A program made the translations under genes and the position numbers. Under the pieces are notes generated by a model. That model was given only the letters and a program-made list of their open reading frames with translations, made no database searches and was not told where the DNA came from. Shown one piece after another: positions 34,647-43,174 of a stretch of DNA of 64,000 nt (within the stretch, counting starts at the first letter, position 1; each line of letters starts with the position of its first letter). Source of the stretch: Intestinimonas massiliensis (ex Afouda et al. 2020) (GTDB lineage: Bacteria; Bacillota; Clostridia; Oscillospirales; Oscillospiraceae); contig NZ_LR131147.1 of NCBI RefSeq assembly GCF_900626285.1, positions 2,415,643-2,479,642 of the forward strand, written 5' to 3'.

Positions 34647-35324
34647 ATGGGTCACCATGGGCTGTTGGGGCGGTATCTGACCTTCTTGATTGGTGTGGTG
34701 TGCTCCGCGCTGGGTATCGCGCTCATCACGCTGGCGGGGATGGGTACGTCGGCGGTGTCCAGCCTGGCCTATGTGCTGACTTTTGTGTTCCCCGGGGTGT
34801 CCCTGGGGTGTTTCTCCTTTGTGGTCAACTGCGTTATGCTGGGGGGCCAGATCCTGCTGCTCCGGCGGAAGTTCCCCCTGATCCAGCTGCTGCAGATCCC
34901 CTTCACCTTTGTGTTCTCCTGCTGCATCGACCTGTGGATGGGGCTGCTGGCCCCGCTGGTGCCGGCGGCCTATGCCGGACGGTGGGTGGTGCTGCTGCTG
35001 GGGTGCGGCTTCCTGGGGCTTGGGGTGGCCCTGGAGGTGGTGCCCAATGTACTCATCCTGCCCTGTGAGGGCTTTGTGCGCACCTGCAGCCAGGTGTTCG
35101 GCTGGGACTTCGGCAAGACCAAGACCGGGTACGACCTGACCATGGTGGCGGCCGCCCTGGTGGTGTCTCTGGTGTGCCTGGGTTCGGTCCACGGCCTGCG
35201 GGAGGGTACGGTGGTGTGCGCCCTGACAGTGGGGACCATCTCCCGGTTCTTCTGCCGCCAGATCAACCGCCTGCTGGAGCGGCGCTCCGATGCTCACACC
35301 CGGGTGCAGGAATCAGTTGGTTAA
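34647..35324 (+). CDS. YczE/YitT-like integral membrane protein (DUF6198 type)
   Basis: The 225-aa protein has five predicted membrane segments (about residues 8-30, 45-67, 74-95, 103-125 and 160-182) with the conserved GMGTSAVSSLAYVLTFVFPG near helices 1-2 and QLLQIPFTFVFSCCIDL, as in the YczE/YyaS family. Function in this family is unknown; transport or membrane homeostasis has been suggested. The start at 34647 has GGAGG 8 nt upstream, whereas the ATG at 34632 has no box. A palindrome resembling the purine operator in its 5' region and the FAD gene beyond hint at a link to purine use. Confidence 0.75.
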   Translation: MGHHGLLGRYLTFLIGVVCSALGIALITLAGMGTSAVSSLAYVLTFVFPGVSLGCFSFVVNCVMLGGQILLLRRKFPLIQLLQIPFTFVFSCCIDLWMGLLAPLVPAAYAGRWVVLLLGCGFLGLGVALEVVPNVLILPCEGFVRTCSQVFGWDFGKTKTGYDLTMVAAALVVSLVCLGSVHGLREGTVVCALTVGTISRFFCRQINRLLERRSDAHTRVQESVG

Positions 35325-35332
35325 TAAAACGG

Positions 35333-35370
35333 AAAAACCGCCGCGGACCATGGGCCTGCGGCGGTTTTTT
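35333..35370. terminator. Bidirectional terminator between the YczE-type gene and the FAD gene
   Basis: A 12-bp stem (35333-35344 with 35358-35369) with A-rich left and T-rich right arms, serving both converging genes. Confidence 0.85.
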
Positions 35371-35382
35371 GCACGTTTTGGA

Positions 35383-35667
35383 GGCTTATTTCAGCCGGCT
35401 CAGAATGACCTGAGCGGCCTTGACGCCGGAGGCGCCCGCTTGTGCCAGGCCGCGGGTGATGCCCGCGCCGTCGATCCCACGGGGCCAAGGCCCCGCGGGA
35501 GCCCTGATGATTTGATCCGCACGGCGGAAATGAATTCCGCCGGCGGCAATGCTTCGCATTGTGTGGGCTCCGGGCGGGCTTATTTCAGACGGTTCAGAAT
35601 GACCTGAGCGGCCTTGACGCCGGAGGCGCCCGCTTGTGCCAGGCCGCGGGTGATGCCCGCGCCGTCG
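35383..35667. mobile_element. Hairpin-rich insert in the FAD-gene 3' UTR, flanked by 91-bp direct repeats that rebuild the gene end
   Basis: Positions 35383-35473 and 35577-35667 are 91-bp copies of the gene 3' end including the stop codon, with two mismatches (35395/35589 and 35399/35593). The 103 bp between them (35474-35576) hold CCCACGGGGCC/GGCCCCGCGGG, a stem around GGCGGAAATGAATTCCGCC and CAATGC/GCATTG. The order and the AATGAATT loop match the insert in the ridA 3' UTR, with different but still complementary stem bases. The left copy leads to the original terminator. Confidence 0.72.
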
Positions 35668-36974
35668 CCCACGGCAAAGAAGCCGGGCAGGGAGGTCTCC
35701 AGCTCGCCGGACAGGGCCAGACGGGCGGAGTAGAACTTCACCTCGGCGCCGTAGAGCAGGGTGTCGTAGTTGGCGGTGCCGGGGGCGATCTTGTCCAGCT
35801 GATAGATCATCTCAATGATGTCGTCCAGCTGCCGCTTGGGCAGGGCCAGGGACAGATCCCCGGGGACGGCGGCGGTGAGGGTGGGCCGGACGAAGGACTT
35901 GCTCATCCGGTGCTCGTTGGTGCGGATGCCGCTGACCAGGTCGCCGAACCGCTGCACCAGCACGCCGCCGGCCAGCATATTGCTCAGGGAGGCGATGTGC
36001 TTGCCGTAGCGGTAGGGCTCGTTGAAGGGCTGGGTGAACCGGTTGGACACCAGCAGGGCAAAGTTGGTATTCTCGCTCTGGAGGGCGGGGTCGGAGTAGG
36101 AGTGGCCGTTGACGGTGTTGATGCCCTCCACGCTCTCGGCCACCACATGGCCGTAGGGATTCATGCAGAAGGTGCGCACCTGGTCGCCGTACTGCTTGGT
36201 GCGGTAGACCAGCTTGGACTCGTACACCACATCGGTGATGTGCTCAAACACCTTGGCGGGCAGCTCCACCCGCACGCCGATGTCCACCTGGTTGTTGATG
36301 AGCTGGATACCCAGCTCCTTGCACTGGTTGGAGAACCACTCGGCGCCGGAGCGGCCGGGGCCGGCAATGAGCCAGGTACAGTCGATCTCGTCCCCCTTCT
36401 CGGTGATGAGCCGGTAGCCCTCACCGTTCAGGTTCTCGATCTTGGTCACCGCGGTGTGGAACCGGAACTCCACGCCCTTGCGGCACTCCTCATAGATGCT
36501 CTGGAGGATCTTCAGGTTGTTCTCGGTGCCCAGGTGCTTGCACCGGGCCTGGAGCAGGTGGAGATCGTGCTCCAGCGCCTTCTTCTCCAGCTCCCGGGCT
36601 GCCGGGGTGTCGGTGGAGAACACCTTGTCGGTGGCTCCGTGCTTCATGTTGATGGAGTCCACGTAGTCGATCAGGCTCATGACCTCTTCCTTGGGCATGA
36701 AGTCGGTGAGCCAGCCGCCGAAGGCGGTGGTGAAGTTGTATTTGCCGTCAGAGAAGGCGCCGGCGCCGCCGAAGCCGCACATGGTGCCGCACACCTTGCA
36801 GTGGATACACTCCTTCACCTTGCCCGCCACGATGGGGCAGCTGCGGGTGTAGATGTCGGCGCCCTGGTCCAGGGCCACCACCTTCAGACCGGGGTTGCGG
36901 TGCATCAGCTCATACCCGGCGAAAATGCCGGCCTCTCCACAGCCCAGAATGGCAACGTCGTAGCGTGTGTTCAT
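35580..36974 (-). CDS. FAD-dependent dehydrogenase of the COG2509 type
   Basis: The 464-aa flavoprotein has an N-terminal FAD-binding fold (DVAILGCGEAGIFAGYEL), a Cys-rich stretch (CPIVAGKVKECIHCKVCGTMC, about residues 50-70) followed by the family block FGGAGAFSDGKYNF, and a C-terminal FAD motif (FFAVGDGAGITRGLAQAGASG). The four to five cysteines could hold an Fe-S cluster. Substrate is unknown. Its promoter (37035-37063) has the same CTAAAAAATTTTTAG palindrome as the purine operons, so a role in purine or urate redox metabolism is inferred. ATG 36974 is preceded by GTGAGAG, a weak box. The gene end is duplicated around a hairpin-rich insert, with the frame intact. Confidence 0.85.
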   Translation of the reverse strand: MNTRYDVAILGCGEAGIFAGYELMHRNPGLKVVALDQGADIYTRSCPIVAGKVKECIHCKVCGTMCGFGGAGAFSDGKYNFTTAFGGWLTDFMPKEEVMSLIDYVDSINMKHGATDKVFSTDTPAARELEKKALEHDLHLLQARCKHLGTENNLKILQSIYEECRKGVEFRFHTAVTKIENLNGEGYRLITEKGDEIDCTWLIAGPGRSGAEWFSNQCKELGIQLINNQVDIGVRVELPAKVFEHITDVVYESKLVYRTKQYGDQVRTFCMNPYGHVVAESVEGINTVNGHSYSDPALQSENTNFALLVSNRFTQPFNEPYRYGKHIASLSNMLAGGVLVQRFGDLVSGIRTNEHRMSKSFVRPTLTAAVPGDLSLALPKRQLDDIIEMIYQLDKIAPGTANYDTLLYGAEVKFYSARLALSGELETSLPGFFAVGDGAGITRGLAQAGASGVKAAQVILNRLK

Positions 36975-37034
36975 GCGCGATCTCTCACTTTACGTCATAT
37001 TAGGACGGCATAGCCCATGCCAATCCAATTTGAT

Positions 37035-37063
37035 ATTATACCAAAGAGCAATACCTTTGACAA
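37035..37063 (-). promoter_or_regulatory. Promoter of the FAD-dependent dehydrogenase
   Basis: On the minus strand TTGTCA (37058-37063), a 17-nt spacer and TATAAT (37035-37040). Confidence 0.8.
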
Positions 37064-37082
37064 TGGCGATTTGTCATTGCAG

Positions 37083-37097
37083 CTAAAAAATTTTTAG
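37083..37097. promoter_or_regulatory. Palindrome CTAAAAAATTTTTAG upstream of the FAD gene
   Basis: Identical to the ssnA-promoter copy over all 15 bases and placed about 27 bp upstream of the -35 (about 26 at ssnA). It overlaps the stop codon of the SpoIID-like gene. Confidence 0.65.
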
Positions 37098-38149
37098 GAA
37101 GCCGGAGTGTAGGGAGCCACCTCCACCCCGGTGTAGTACCACTTTAAAATCTCCTCGTAAGTTTTGCCCTCCTTGGCCAGGGCGTTGGCCCCGTACTGGC
37201 TCATGCCCACCCCGTGGCCGTAGCCGGTGACGGAGAAGGTCACCCCGTCGGCGGAGGCGGTGACGGTAAAGCTGGTGGAGCGCAGGCCGAAGAGGGTGCG
37301 CAGGGCCCCGCCGGAGAAGGTAACGCCTCCCACGTCCACCGTCTCCACACCCCCGGCGGAGTTGGGCACCAGGTTCTGGAACCATCCGGCGGGATCTCCG
37401 GACAGGTCGGCGTCCGGGTACTGGCCCAGCAGCTTGGTTTTGAACTCATCCAGGGTAAAGGAGGCGGTGGAGTGGTAGTTGGGCACCTCCTCCCCCTCGG
37501 GGCTGTCCACTCCGGTGAGATAGGGCACCGAGTTGCCCCACACCTCCACCGCGTCCACCGTCCGCCCGGCGGCGGAGGAGAAAAACACCGCCTGGATGGG
37601 CTGGCCGCCGTACAGGATGGCCATACCGTCGGTGTCCGCCACGGCGGCGGTGATCTTGGCGGCATACTCCGCCGCCGCGTCCCCCCAGTTGGCGGCGGCC
37701 TGGTCCGGATCTATGTAGGCCTGGCAGCAGGTGATATCGGTACACACGTCGGCGTCCGGGTGGTTTTCCACCGTGCGGCCCAGCTTGGACAGGGTGTAGG
37801 TCCGGGCGGCGGTGGCCTGGGCCTTCAGGGCCTCCGGCTCAAAGGAGGCCGGCATCTCCGCCGCCACCACCCGCCACAGGTACTGGTCCAGCCCCAGTGT
37901 GAGTACGCTGCCGTCGGACAGGGCCACCCGGATCTGGGTCTGGCTGTCCGCCGAGGGCTGGGGGGTCACCACTGTCCGGTCGATGGGCAGCTCCCCGGTG
38001 GGGGCGGCCTCCTCCGGCGTCTCTGTGCCCGTCGTGCCGAAAAAGAGAAGGGGGAGCAGGAACAGGATCAGCAGCAGAATCAGCGCTGTGGCCGTCACCT
38101 GCCGGGCACCCCACCGTTGTCCATTTTTTTGCAAGTTATTCTTCATCAT
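37094..38149 (-). CDS. spoIID: Stage II sporulation protein D (SpoIID-like)
   Basis: The 351-aa protein has an N-terminal membrane helix (about residues 20-38) and an extracytoplasmic SpoIID domain with the signatures LDQYLWRVVAAEMPASFEPE, ALKAQATAARTYTL and the C-terminal GYGHGVGMSQYGANALA. SpoIID is the lytic transglycosylase of the DMP complex that thins septal peptidoglycan during engulfment. Its presence supports a spore-former, although SpoIID/LytB relatives with other wall roles exist. The start has tandem ATGs at 38149 and 38146. No terminator is seen before the FAD-gene promoter. Confidence 0.88.
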   Translation of the reverse strand: MMKNNLQKNGQRWGARQVTATALILLLILFLLPLLFFGTTGTETPEEAAPTGELPIDRTVVTPQPSADSQTQIRVALSDGSVLTLGLDQYLWRVVAAEMPASFEPEALKAQATAARTYTLSKLGRTVENHPDADVCTDITCCQAYIDPDQAAANWGDAAAEYAAKITAAVADTDGMAILYGGQPIQAVFFSSAAGRTVDAVEVWGNSVPYLTGVDSPEGEEVPNYHSTASFTLDEFKTKLLGQYPDADLSGDPAGWFQNLVPNSAGGVETVDVGGVTFSGGALRTLFGLRSTSFTVTASADGVTFSVTGYGHGVGMSQYGANALAKEGKTYEEILKWYYTGVEVAPYTPAS

Positions 38150-38227
38150 AATTCACTTTCCGGCCGCGCTGCCGCCGCCTCCTTCCAGCTGTTTTGCCAA
38201 AAAATCCGCGGGATGATTCCTTCCGGA

Positions 38228-38256
38228 TTGACGGCGGATCAAAAAGAGACTACAAT
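38228..38256 (+). promoter_or_regulatory. Promoter of the citrate synthase gene
   Basis: TTGACG (38228-38233), a 17-nt spacer and TACAAT (38251-38256). The -10 overlaps an in-frame ATG at 38255, which therefore cannot be the start of this transcript's protein. Confidence 0.7.
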
Positions 38257-38293
38257 GGGTGCAATTCAAACTTGGGCGAAGGAGCGGGTTCGA

Positions 38294-39661
38294 ATGCAAA
38301 ATGCGGAGCAGGAGGCCTTTGCGGGTTTCCTTAACAGTCTATGCGCGGAATATCAGAAGCATAACCAGATCGATCCGGCATATTATGAGCGGTATAATGT
38401 GAAACGGGGCCTGCGCAACGCCGACGGCACCGGCGTCATGGCGGGTGTGACCCAGATCGGTAACGTCATGGGCTACTATGTGCAGGACGGAGAGCGGATC
38501 CCTGCGCCCGGCAAGCTGGTGTATCGGGGCATCGACGTGGAAGAACTGGTGAACGGTTTCGTCAGCGAGAACCGGTTCGGCTTTGAGGAGACGGCCTATC
38601 TGCTCCTCTTCGGCGTGCTGCCCACCCGGGAGCAGCTGACCACGTTCCAGAAGATCCTCAGCGAAAATCACGACCTGCCCCATATGTTCACCGAGGATAT
38701 GATCATCAAGGCCCCCAGCCCCGACGTGATGAACAAGCTGGCCCGGTCGGTGCTGGCCCTCTATTCCTATGACGACAATCCGGAGGACATGTCCCTGTCC
38801 AACCAGCTGCGGCAGGCCATCCAGCTCATCGCCCGGGTGCCTGTTATCGTGGCCCACGCCTTTGCGGTGAAGCGGCACTACTACGACAATGAATCCCTTT
38901 ACCTCCACCGGCCCCAGCCGGGGCTCAGCGTGGCGGAGAACTTCCTCTATTCCGTCCGTCACGACAACCAGTTCACCGAAGAGGAGGCCCGGCTGCTGGA
39001 CCTGTGCCTGGTGCTCCACGCCGAGCACGGCGGCGGCAACAACTCCGCCTTTGCCTGCCGGGTGCTCTCCTCCTCCGGCACCGACATCTACTCCTCCATC
39101 GCCGCGGCGGTGGGAGCCCTGAAGGGCCCCCGGCACGGCGGCGCCAACAAGAAGGTTATGGAGATGTTCGGCTACATCGAGGAGGCCGTGAAGGACTGGA
39201 AGGACGACGACGAGGTGAAGGACTTCCTGGGCAAGCTGCTGCGGAAGGAGGCGGGCGACAGGTCCGGTCTGATCTACGGCATGGGTCACGCCATCTACAC
39301 CCTGTCCGATCCCCGTGCGGTCATCCTCAAGCGGTTTGCCAAGAAGCTGGCCGCCGCCAAGGGAATGGAGGATGAGTTTGAGCTCTTCGAGACCGTGGAG
39401 CGGCTTACCCCCGAGGTGCTCCTCTCTGTCAAGGGAGAGACCAAAGTGGTGTGCGGCAATGTGGACCTGTTCTCCGGCATGGTGTACAAGATGATGGGTA
39501 TTCCCCAGGAGCTGTACACCCCGCTGTTCGCCGTGGCCCGCATCGTAGGCTGGTGTGCCCACCGCATCGAGGAGGTCTATCAGCCCGGCAACCGGATCAT
39601 CCGGCCCGCCTACAAGGCGGTGGCTCCCATGCGCACCTTCGTGCCGCTGGATCAGAGATAA
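38294..39661 (+). CDS. Citrate synthase
   Basis: The 455-aa protein carries the citrate synthase catalytic set: His in LHAEHGGGNNSAF (about residue 238), His in GMGHAIYTLSDPRA (about 335) and a later Asp, plus LKGPRHGGAN. It condenses oxaloacetate and acetyl-CoA. It is longer than typical type II enzymes because of an N-terminal extension of about 60 residues that is common in clostridial homologs. The start at 38294 has AAGGAG nine nt upstream. In an anaerobe it likely feeds glutamate synthesis. It is a single gene ending in a bidirectional terminator. Confidence 0.95.
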   Translation: MQNAEQEAFAGFLNSLCAEYQKHNQIDPAYYERYNVKRGLRNADGTGVMAGVTQIGNVMGYYVQDGERIPAPGKLVYRGIDVEELVNGFVSENRFGFEETAYLLLFGVLPTREQLTTFQKILSENHDLPHMFTEDMIIKAPSPDVMNKLARSVLALYSYDDNPEDMSLSNQLRQAIQLIARVPVIVAHAFAVKRHYYDNESLYLHRPQPGLSVAENFLYSVRHDNQFTEEEARLLDLCLVLHAEHGGGNNSAFACRVLSSSGTDIYSSIAAAVGALKGPRHGGANKKVMEMFGYIEEAVKDWKDDDEVKDFLGKLLRKEAGDRSGLIYGMGHAIYTLSDPRAVILKRFAKKLAAAKGMEDEFELFETVERLTPEVLLSVKGETKVVCGNVDLFSGMVYKMMGIPQELYTPLFAVARIVGWCAHRIEEVYQPGNRIIRPAYKAVAPMRTFVPLDQR

Positions 39662-39664
39662 TAC

Positions 39665-39697
39665 AAAAAGGACACGCCGTGAGGCGTGTCCTTTTTT
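39665..39697. terminator. Bidirectional terminator between citrate synthase and the radical SAM gene
   Basis: A 10-bp stem (39669-39678 with 39683-39692) with A and T tracts. Confidence 0.9.
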
Positions 39698-39702
39698 GTG
39701 TC

Positions 39703-41232
39703 TTACTTCTTGGTGGGATAGAGCCCCATGACCATCCGGCGCCACACCACATACCCCTTCTTGTACAGGTAGCGGGTGCGGGCCATCTTCTGGGCCTGAT
39801 CGTAGCAGGCGTTCAGCTCCGCCATGTGGGCCACCGGGTCGGATTCCCAGGAAACCAGCTTCTTGCGGAACTTCTCGAACTGCCAGCAGTAGATCATCCG
39901 GTACCAGGCCTGGCTCTCCTGGGAGGCGTCCTGCTTCCAGTAGGCCCCGAACTGCTCCTCCATGGGGGCGAACATCACCTGGTCCATCTCCTCCGGGGTG
40001 CACAGGCCCTGGTCGATGGCCATATCCACGATGTCGGTGCCCGGCAGGAAGTTGAGGCCGTGGAGCTGCAGCTCGTAGGGGGAGGGGAACTGCTTCACCA
40101 GGTAGTAGGATTCCTTCAGATCCTGGATGGTCTCAAAGGGGTGCTGGAGCATCAGGTCGAAGCTGCCCCAGAACACCCCCGCCTCCCGGATGGCCTTGAT
40201 GGCGTTCAGGATCTCCTCCTGGGTCTCATACCGGTGGAAAATGTCCCGGCGCACCCGCTCCGAGCCGGACTGGATGCCCATGATGACCTCGGTGAGGCCC
40301 ACGCTCTTCAGCTTCTTCAGAGTTTCCAGATCCACCATTTTGGGGTGGGACCAGATGGTAAAGGGCATGTGGATCTTCTTGCCGTACTCCTTCACGAACT
40401 CGTCCACCCAGCCGGGCAGGTTGGGGAAGATCTCGTCGTAGAAGTGGATGAACACCAGCTTCCTGCACTTCTTCTTGGCCTCCACCAGCTCGTCGATGAC
40501 GCTCTTCACCGAGCGGGTGCGCACCCCGTGGATGCCCTTGGGCAGCAGGCGGCGCAGGTTGACGCAGCAGCAGTAGGAGCAGGTGAAGGGGCAGCCCCGG
40601 GAGGCGATGACCTCATAGCTGCGGGTGGACAGCTGGGGGTCCCCCTCCACCAGGGTGTCGTGCTCGATGTAGCAGGCGCCGGTGCTATCCACCACCGGCA
40701 GGCCGCACCGGTCCACCTCATTTACCAGGCCGCCGATCTCATTGCAGTGGGGCTCCGCCCCCTCCAGCCAGCACAGGGAGGGGATGTCGGTGTAGTCGGT
40801 GCCGTTGCGCAGGGCGTTGGCCAGCCGGCACAGGTTCTCCTCGCCGTCGGCCCGCAGGACGAACTTGGCGCCCCGCTCCAGCATCCGCTGGGGGAACATG
40901 GTGGCAAAGGCGCCGCCGCAAACCACCGGGGCGGGACCGGCCGCAAGGGCGGCGTCCAGCACCTGATACACCGTATCCAGATACATGGAGCTCATCACCG
41001 ACAGACCCACCAGCACCGGCTTGGTCTCCGCTACCACCTGGCGGAAGAGCTCCAGCTCCTTGTGGGTGGTGGGGCTGGGCCGGACGGAGTTGAAGTCCTT
41101 GTAAAAGACGGTGCGCACGGCATAGCCCGCCCGTTCCAGAGCGGCCTGGAGATAGCGCACACCCAGGGCCTTTTTGTTATAAAAGGCCACCAGCACCACG
41201 GTGGGCTTGGCGGCAGCTGAGATTTCCGGCAT
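39703..41232 (-). CDS. B12-binding-domain radical SAM protein
   Basis: The 509-aa protein has an N-terminal cobalamin-binding Rossmann-like domain (about residues 8-140; TVVLVAFYNKKALGVRYL, VCGGAFATMFP) and a radical SAM barrel (about 185-400) with the cluster motif GCPFTCSYCC and IHFYDEIFP. This is the class of B12-dependent radical SAM enzymes (methyltransferases, ring contractases); the substrate cannot be told. The start at 41232 (MPEISAAAKP) has AGGAGG upstream; the in-frame ATG at 41271 does not. It is a single gene between a terminator and an AT-rich promoter region. Confidence 0.88.
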   Translation of the reverse strand: MPEISAAAKPTVVLVAFYNKKALGVRYLQAALERAGYAVRTVFYKDFNSVRPSPTTHKELELFRQVVAETKPVLVGLSVMSSMYLDTVYQVLDAALAAGPAPVVCGGAFATMFPQRMLERGAKFVLRADGEENLCRLANALRNGTDYTDIPSLCWLEGAEPHCNEIGGLVNEVDRCGLPVVDSTGACYIEHDTLVEGDPQLSTRSYEVIASRGCPFTCSYCCCVNLRRLLPKGIHGVRTRSVKSVIDELVEAKKKCRKLVFIHFYDEIFPNLPGWVDEFVKEYGKKIHMPFTIWSHPKMVDLETLKKLKSVGLTEVIMGIQSGSERVRRDIFHRYETQEEILNAIKAIREAGVFWGSFDLMLQHPFETIQDLKESYYLVKQFPSPYELQLHGLNFLPGTDIVDMAIDQGLCTPEEMDQVMFAPMEEQFGAYWKQDASQESQAWYRMIYCWQFEKFRKKLVSWESDPVAHMAELNACYDQAQKMARTRYLYKKGYVVWRRMVMGLYPTKK

Positions 41233-41334
41233 GATAAAAGAACCTCCTGACAAAAATCCAAAAAACAACAAAAAATGAGGGCAATAACAGAACTATTATA
41301 TCGGACAGGGAAGAAAAGTCAAGGCCGCCCCCCT

Positions 41335-42039
41335 TCAGAACAGCCAGAACAGGATGTCCTCCGAAACCGTCATCCCGGCCCTGCGCTGGAGGGCCAGGGA
41401 GGGGGAATTATCGGTGAATACCTGGCCGTAGGCGTACTGTCCCCGGGACAGGGCCAGGGATACCACACCCCGGAGCAGGGCCTCTCCGATCCCCCGGCGG
41501 CGGTAGGAAGGCAGCACCTCCAGCATGCCGATGGCTCCCTCGATGTGGAACCCGGCGAACCCGGCGGGTTGTCCGTCCACAAAGGCCCCCAGCATCCCCC
41601 GGTCCATGGCTCCTTCCATGTATTCCACGCCGCCGAAGGCGTGACTGTAGTGGTCGTATACCCACCGGGCCCAGGAGCGGTCCAGCAGCCGCAGTTCCCC
41701 GCCGAAGGGGAGAGGCGCAGGGGGCTGAGCCTCCATCCAGGCGGACTGATAGCAGATCTGTTCCGTTTTCAGCCCGAACCGGGCGGCCAGCTCCTCCTTA
41801 TACCACAGCTGGTGGCCGGTGAGGATGGTGCAGCCCTCCATCAGGGGGAGCATCCGATCCAGAGCCCCGCGGGTGTCCGCTCCCAGCATGTACACCTCCG
41901 CCAGCCGGTCGTACAGCAGCACCCCGTCGCCGGCGGCGTACAGCAGCTCCGCCGAGCCCCGGCGGATGGGCTCCAGCATGTCCAGATAGAGCAGCTTATT
42001 TCGATTCAGAAAGTCCAGCGCGGTTTCGGCGCAGCACAT
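41335..42039 (-). CDS. GNAT-family N-acetyltransferase
   Basis: The 234-aa protein has a divergent N-terminal half and a C-terminal GNAT domain (about residues 120-232) with the acetyl-CoA loop LPSYRRRGIGEALLRG and the strand QVFTDNSPSLALQRRAGM. Substrate unknown. ATG 42039 lies inside the 3' end of the kinase gene (44-nt overlap) with AAGGAGG upstream, so the two are probably translated from one transcript. Confidence 0.82.
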   Translation of the reverse strand: MCCAETALDFLNRNKLLYLDMLEPIRRGSAELLYAAGDGVLLYDRLAEVYMLGADTRGALDRMLPLMEGCTILTGHQLWYKEELAARFGLKTEQICYQSAWMEAQPPAPLPFGGELRLLDRSWARWVYDHYSHAFGGVEYMEGAMDRGMLGAFVDGQPAGFAGFHIEGAIGMLEVLPSYRRRGIGEALLRGVVSLALSRGQYAYGQVFTDNSPSLALQRRAGMTVSEDILFWLF

Positions 42040-43174
42040 GGCGGGCCTCCTTGTGTAACGGCAGGGAAATGATAAAGCTGGTCAGGGATCCGTTGCTCTC
42101 GCACCGGATGGTGCCCCCGTGGAGCTCCACGATCTCCTTGGCGATGGCCAGGCCCAGGCCCGCCCCGCCGGTGCGGGAGGAACGGGCGGCGTCCAGCCGG
42201 TAGAATTTATCAAAGATGTTGGACAGCTCCCCCTCGGGGATCTCCAGGCCCTGGTTGCGGATGGTGATCTCGGCGTACCGACCCTGGGCGGCGGCCTCAA
42301 TGTCCACCTGCCCGCCGGGGGTGGAGTAGCTTACCGCATTGCGCAGCACGTTGTCGAATACCCGGGCCAGCTTGTCCGGGTCTCCCAGCACCACCAGGTG
42401 GGGCTGGATCTGGGGGACGCAGGTCAGGTCCTTTTCGGCGAACAGGGGATAGAACTCGTCAGCCAGCTGCTCCAGCAGCATGGACAGCTGGATGGGGCCC
42501 TTTTCGCCCGTACCGCTGTCCAGGTCCATCCGGGAGATGTCGAAGAACTCCGCCAGCAGCTCCTCCAGCCGCCGGGCCTTGTCCAGGGCAATGCCGGTAA
42601 ATTTGGCCCGCTGCTCCGCCGTCAGACCCGGGTCGTCGTGCAGCAGGGTGAGATAGCCCACCACCGAGGTAAGGGGTGTTTTCAGATCGTGGGCCAGGAA
42701 GGCCACCAGGTCCCCCTTTCGCTGTTCGGTCTCCTTGGCGGCGGCCTCCCGGGCGGAGAGCTGCTGCCGGATGGCGTTCAGATCCTCCTGGATAGGCTTC
42801 AGCTCCCGGGACAGGGCCACCGGCTCCGTGCCGGCGGACAGCAGCTGCTGAGTGGCGGCGCGGATCTCGTCCAGCCAGCGGGTGAACCGGCCCATGGCGA
42901 TATAGAAGGCGATGAGCATCAGGACCATCATGCCGATGGTCAGCACATCCTGCTTGTTGCTGCGGATATACTGCTGGTAGAGCTGGTCGGCGGCCTCCGA
43001 CGACTGGCCGAACAGGGTCTGGGCCCCCCACACGAAGATTTTGTAAATGGGGTCCTGGAGCACGCCGTCCACCACCACTTCCAGCAGGAACAGTCCTACG
43101 GCTCCGACAATGAGGGTGCCCACGATGACCCACAGCAGCATTTTCAGCTTCAGCCGGGTGTATTTCTCATTCAC
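41996..43174 (-). CDS. VanS-like sensor histidine kinase
   Basis: The 392-aa kinase has two membrane helices (about residues 11-35 and 73-93) with a short external loop, then HisKA with AFLAHDLKTPLTSVVGYL (phospho-His about 165) and HATPase (NAVSYSTPGGQ, NQGLEIPEG, GGAGLGLAIAKE). This is the VanS/SasA-like group. The start codon is GTG at 43174 with GGAGG 8 nt upstream; the frame overlaps the flippase-like gene stop by 8 nt. Its likely partner is the regulator at 44904-45599, on the opposite strand two genes away, an unusual split arrangement. Confidence 0.9.
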   Translation of the reverse strand: MNEKYTRLKLKMLLWVIVGTLIVGAVGLFLLEVVVDGVLQDPIYKIFVWGAQTLFGQSSEAADQLYQQYIRSNKQDVLTIGMMVLMLIAFYIAMGRFTRWLDEIRAATQQLLSAGTEPVALSRELKPIQEDLNAIRQQLSAREAAAKETEQRKGDLVAFLAHDLKTPLTSVVGYLTLLHDDPGLTAEQRAKFTGIALDKARRLEELLAEFFDISRMDLDSGTGEKGPIQLSMLLEQLADEFYPLFAEKDLTCVPQIQPHLVVLGDPDKLARVFDNVLRNAVSYSTPGGQVDIEAAAQGRYAEITIRNQGLEIPEGELSNIFDKFYRLDAARSSRTGGAGLGLAIAKEIVELHGGTIRCESNGSLTSFIISLPLHKEARHVLRRNRAGLSESK

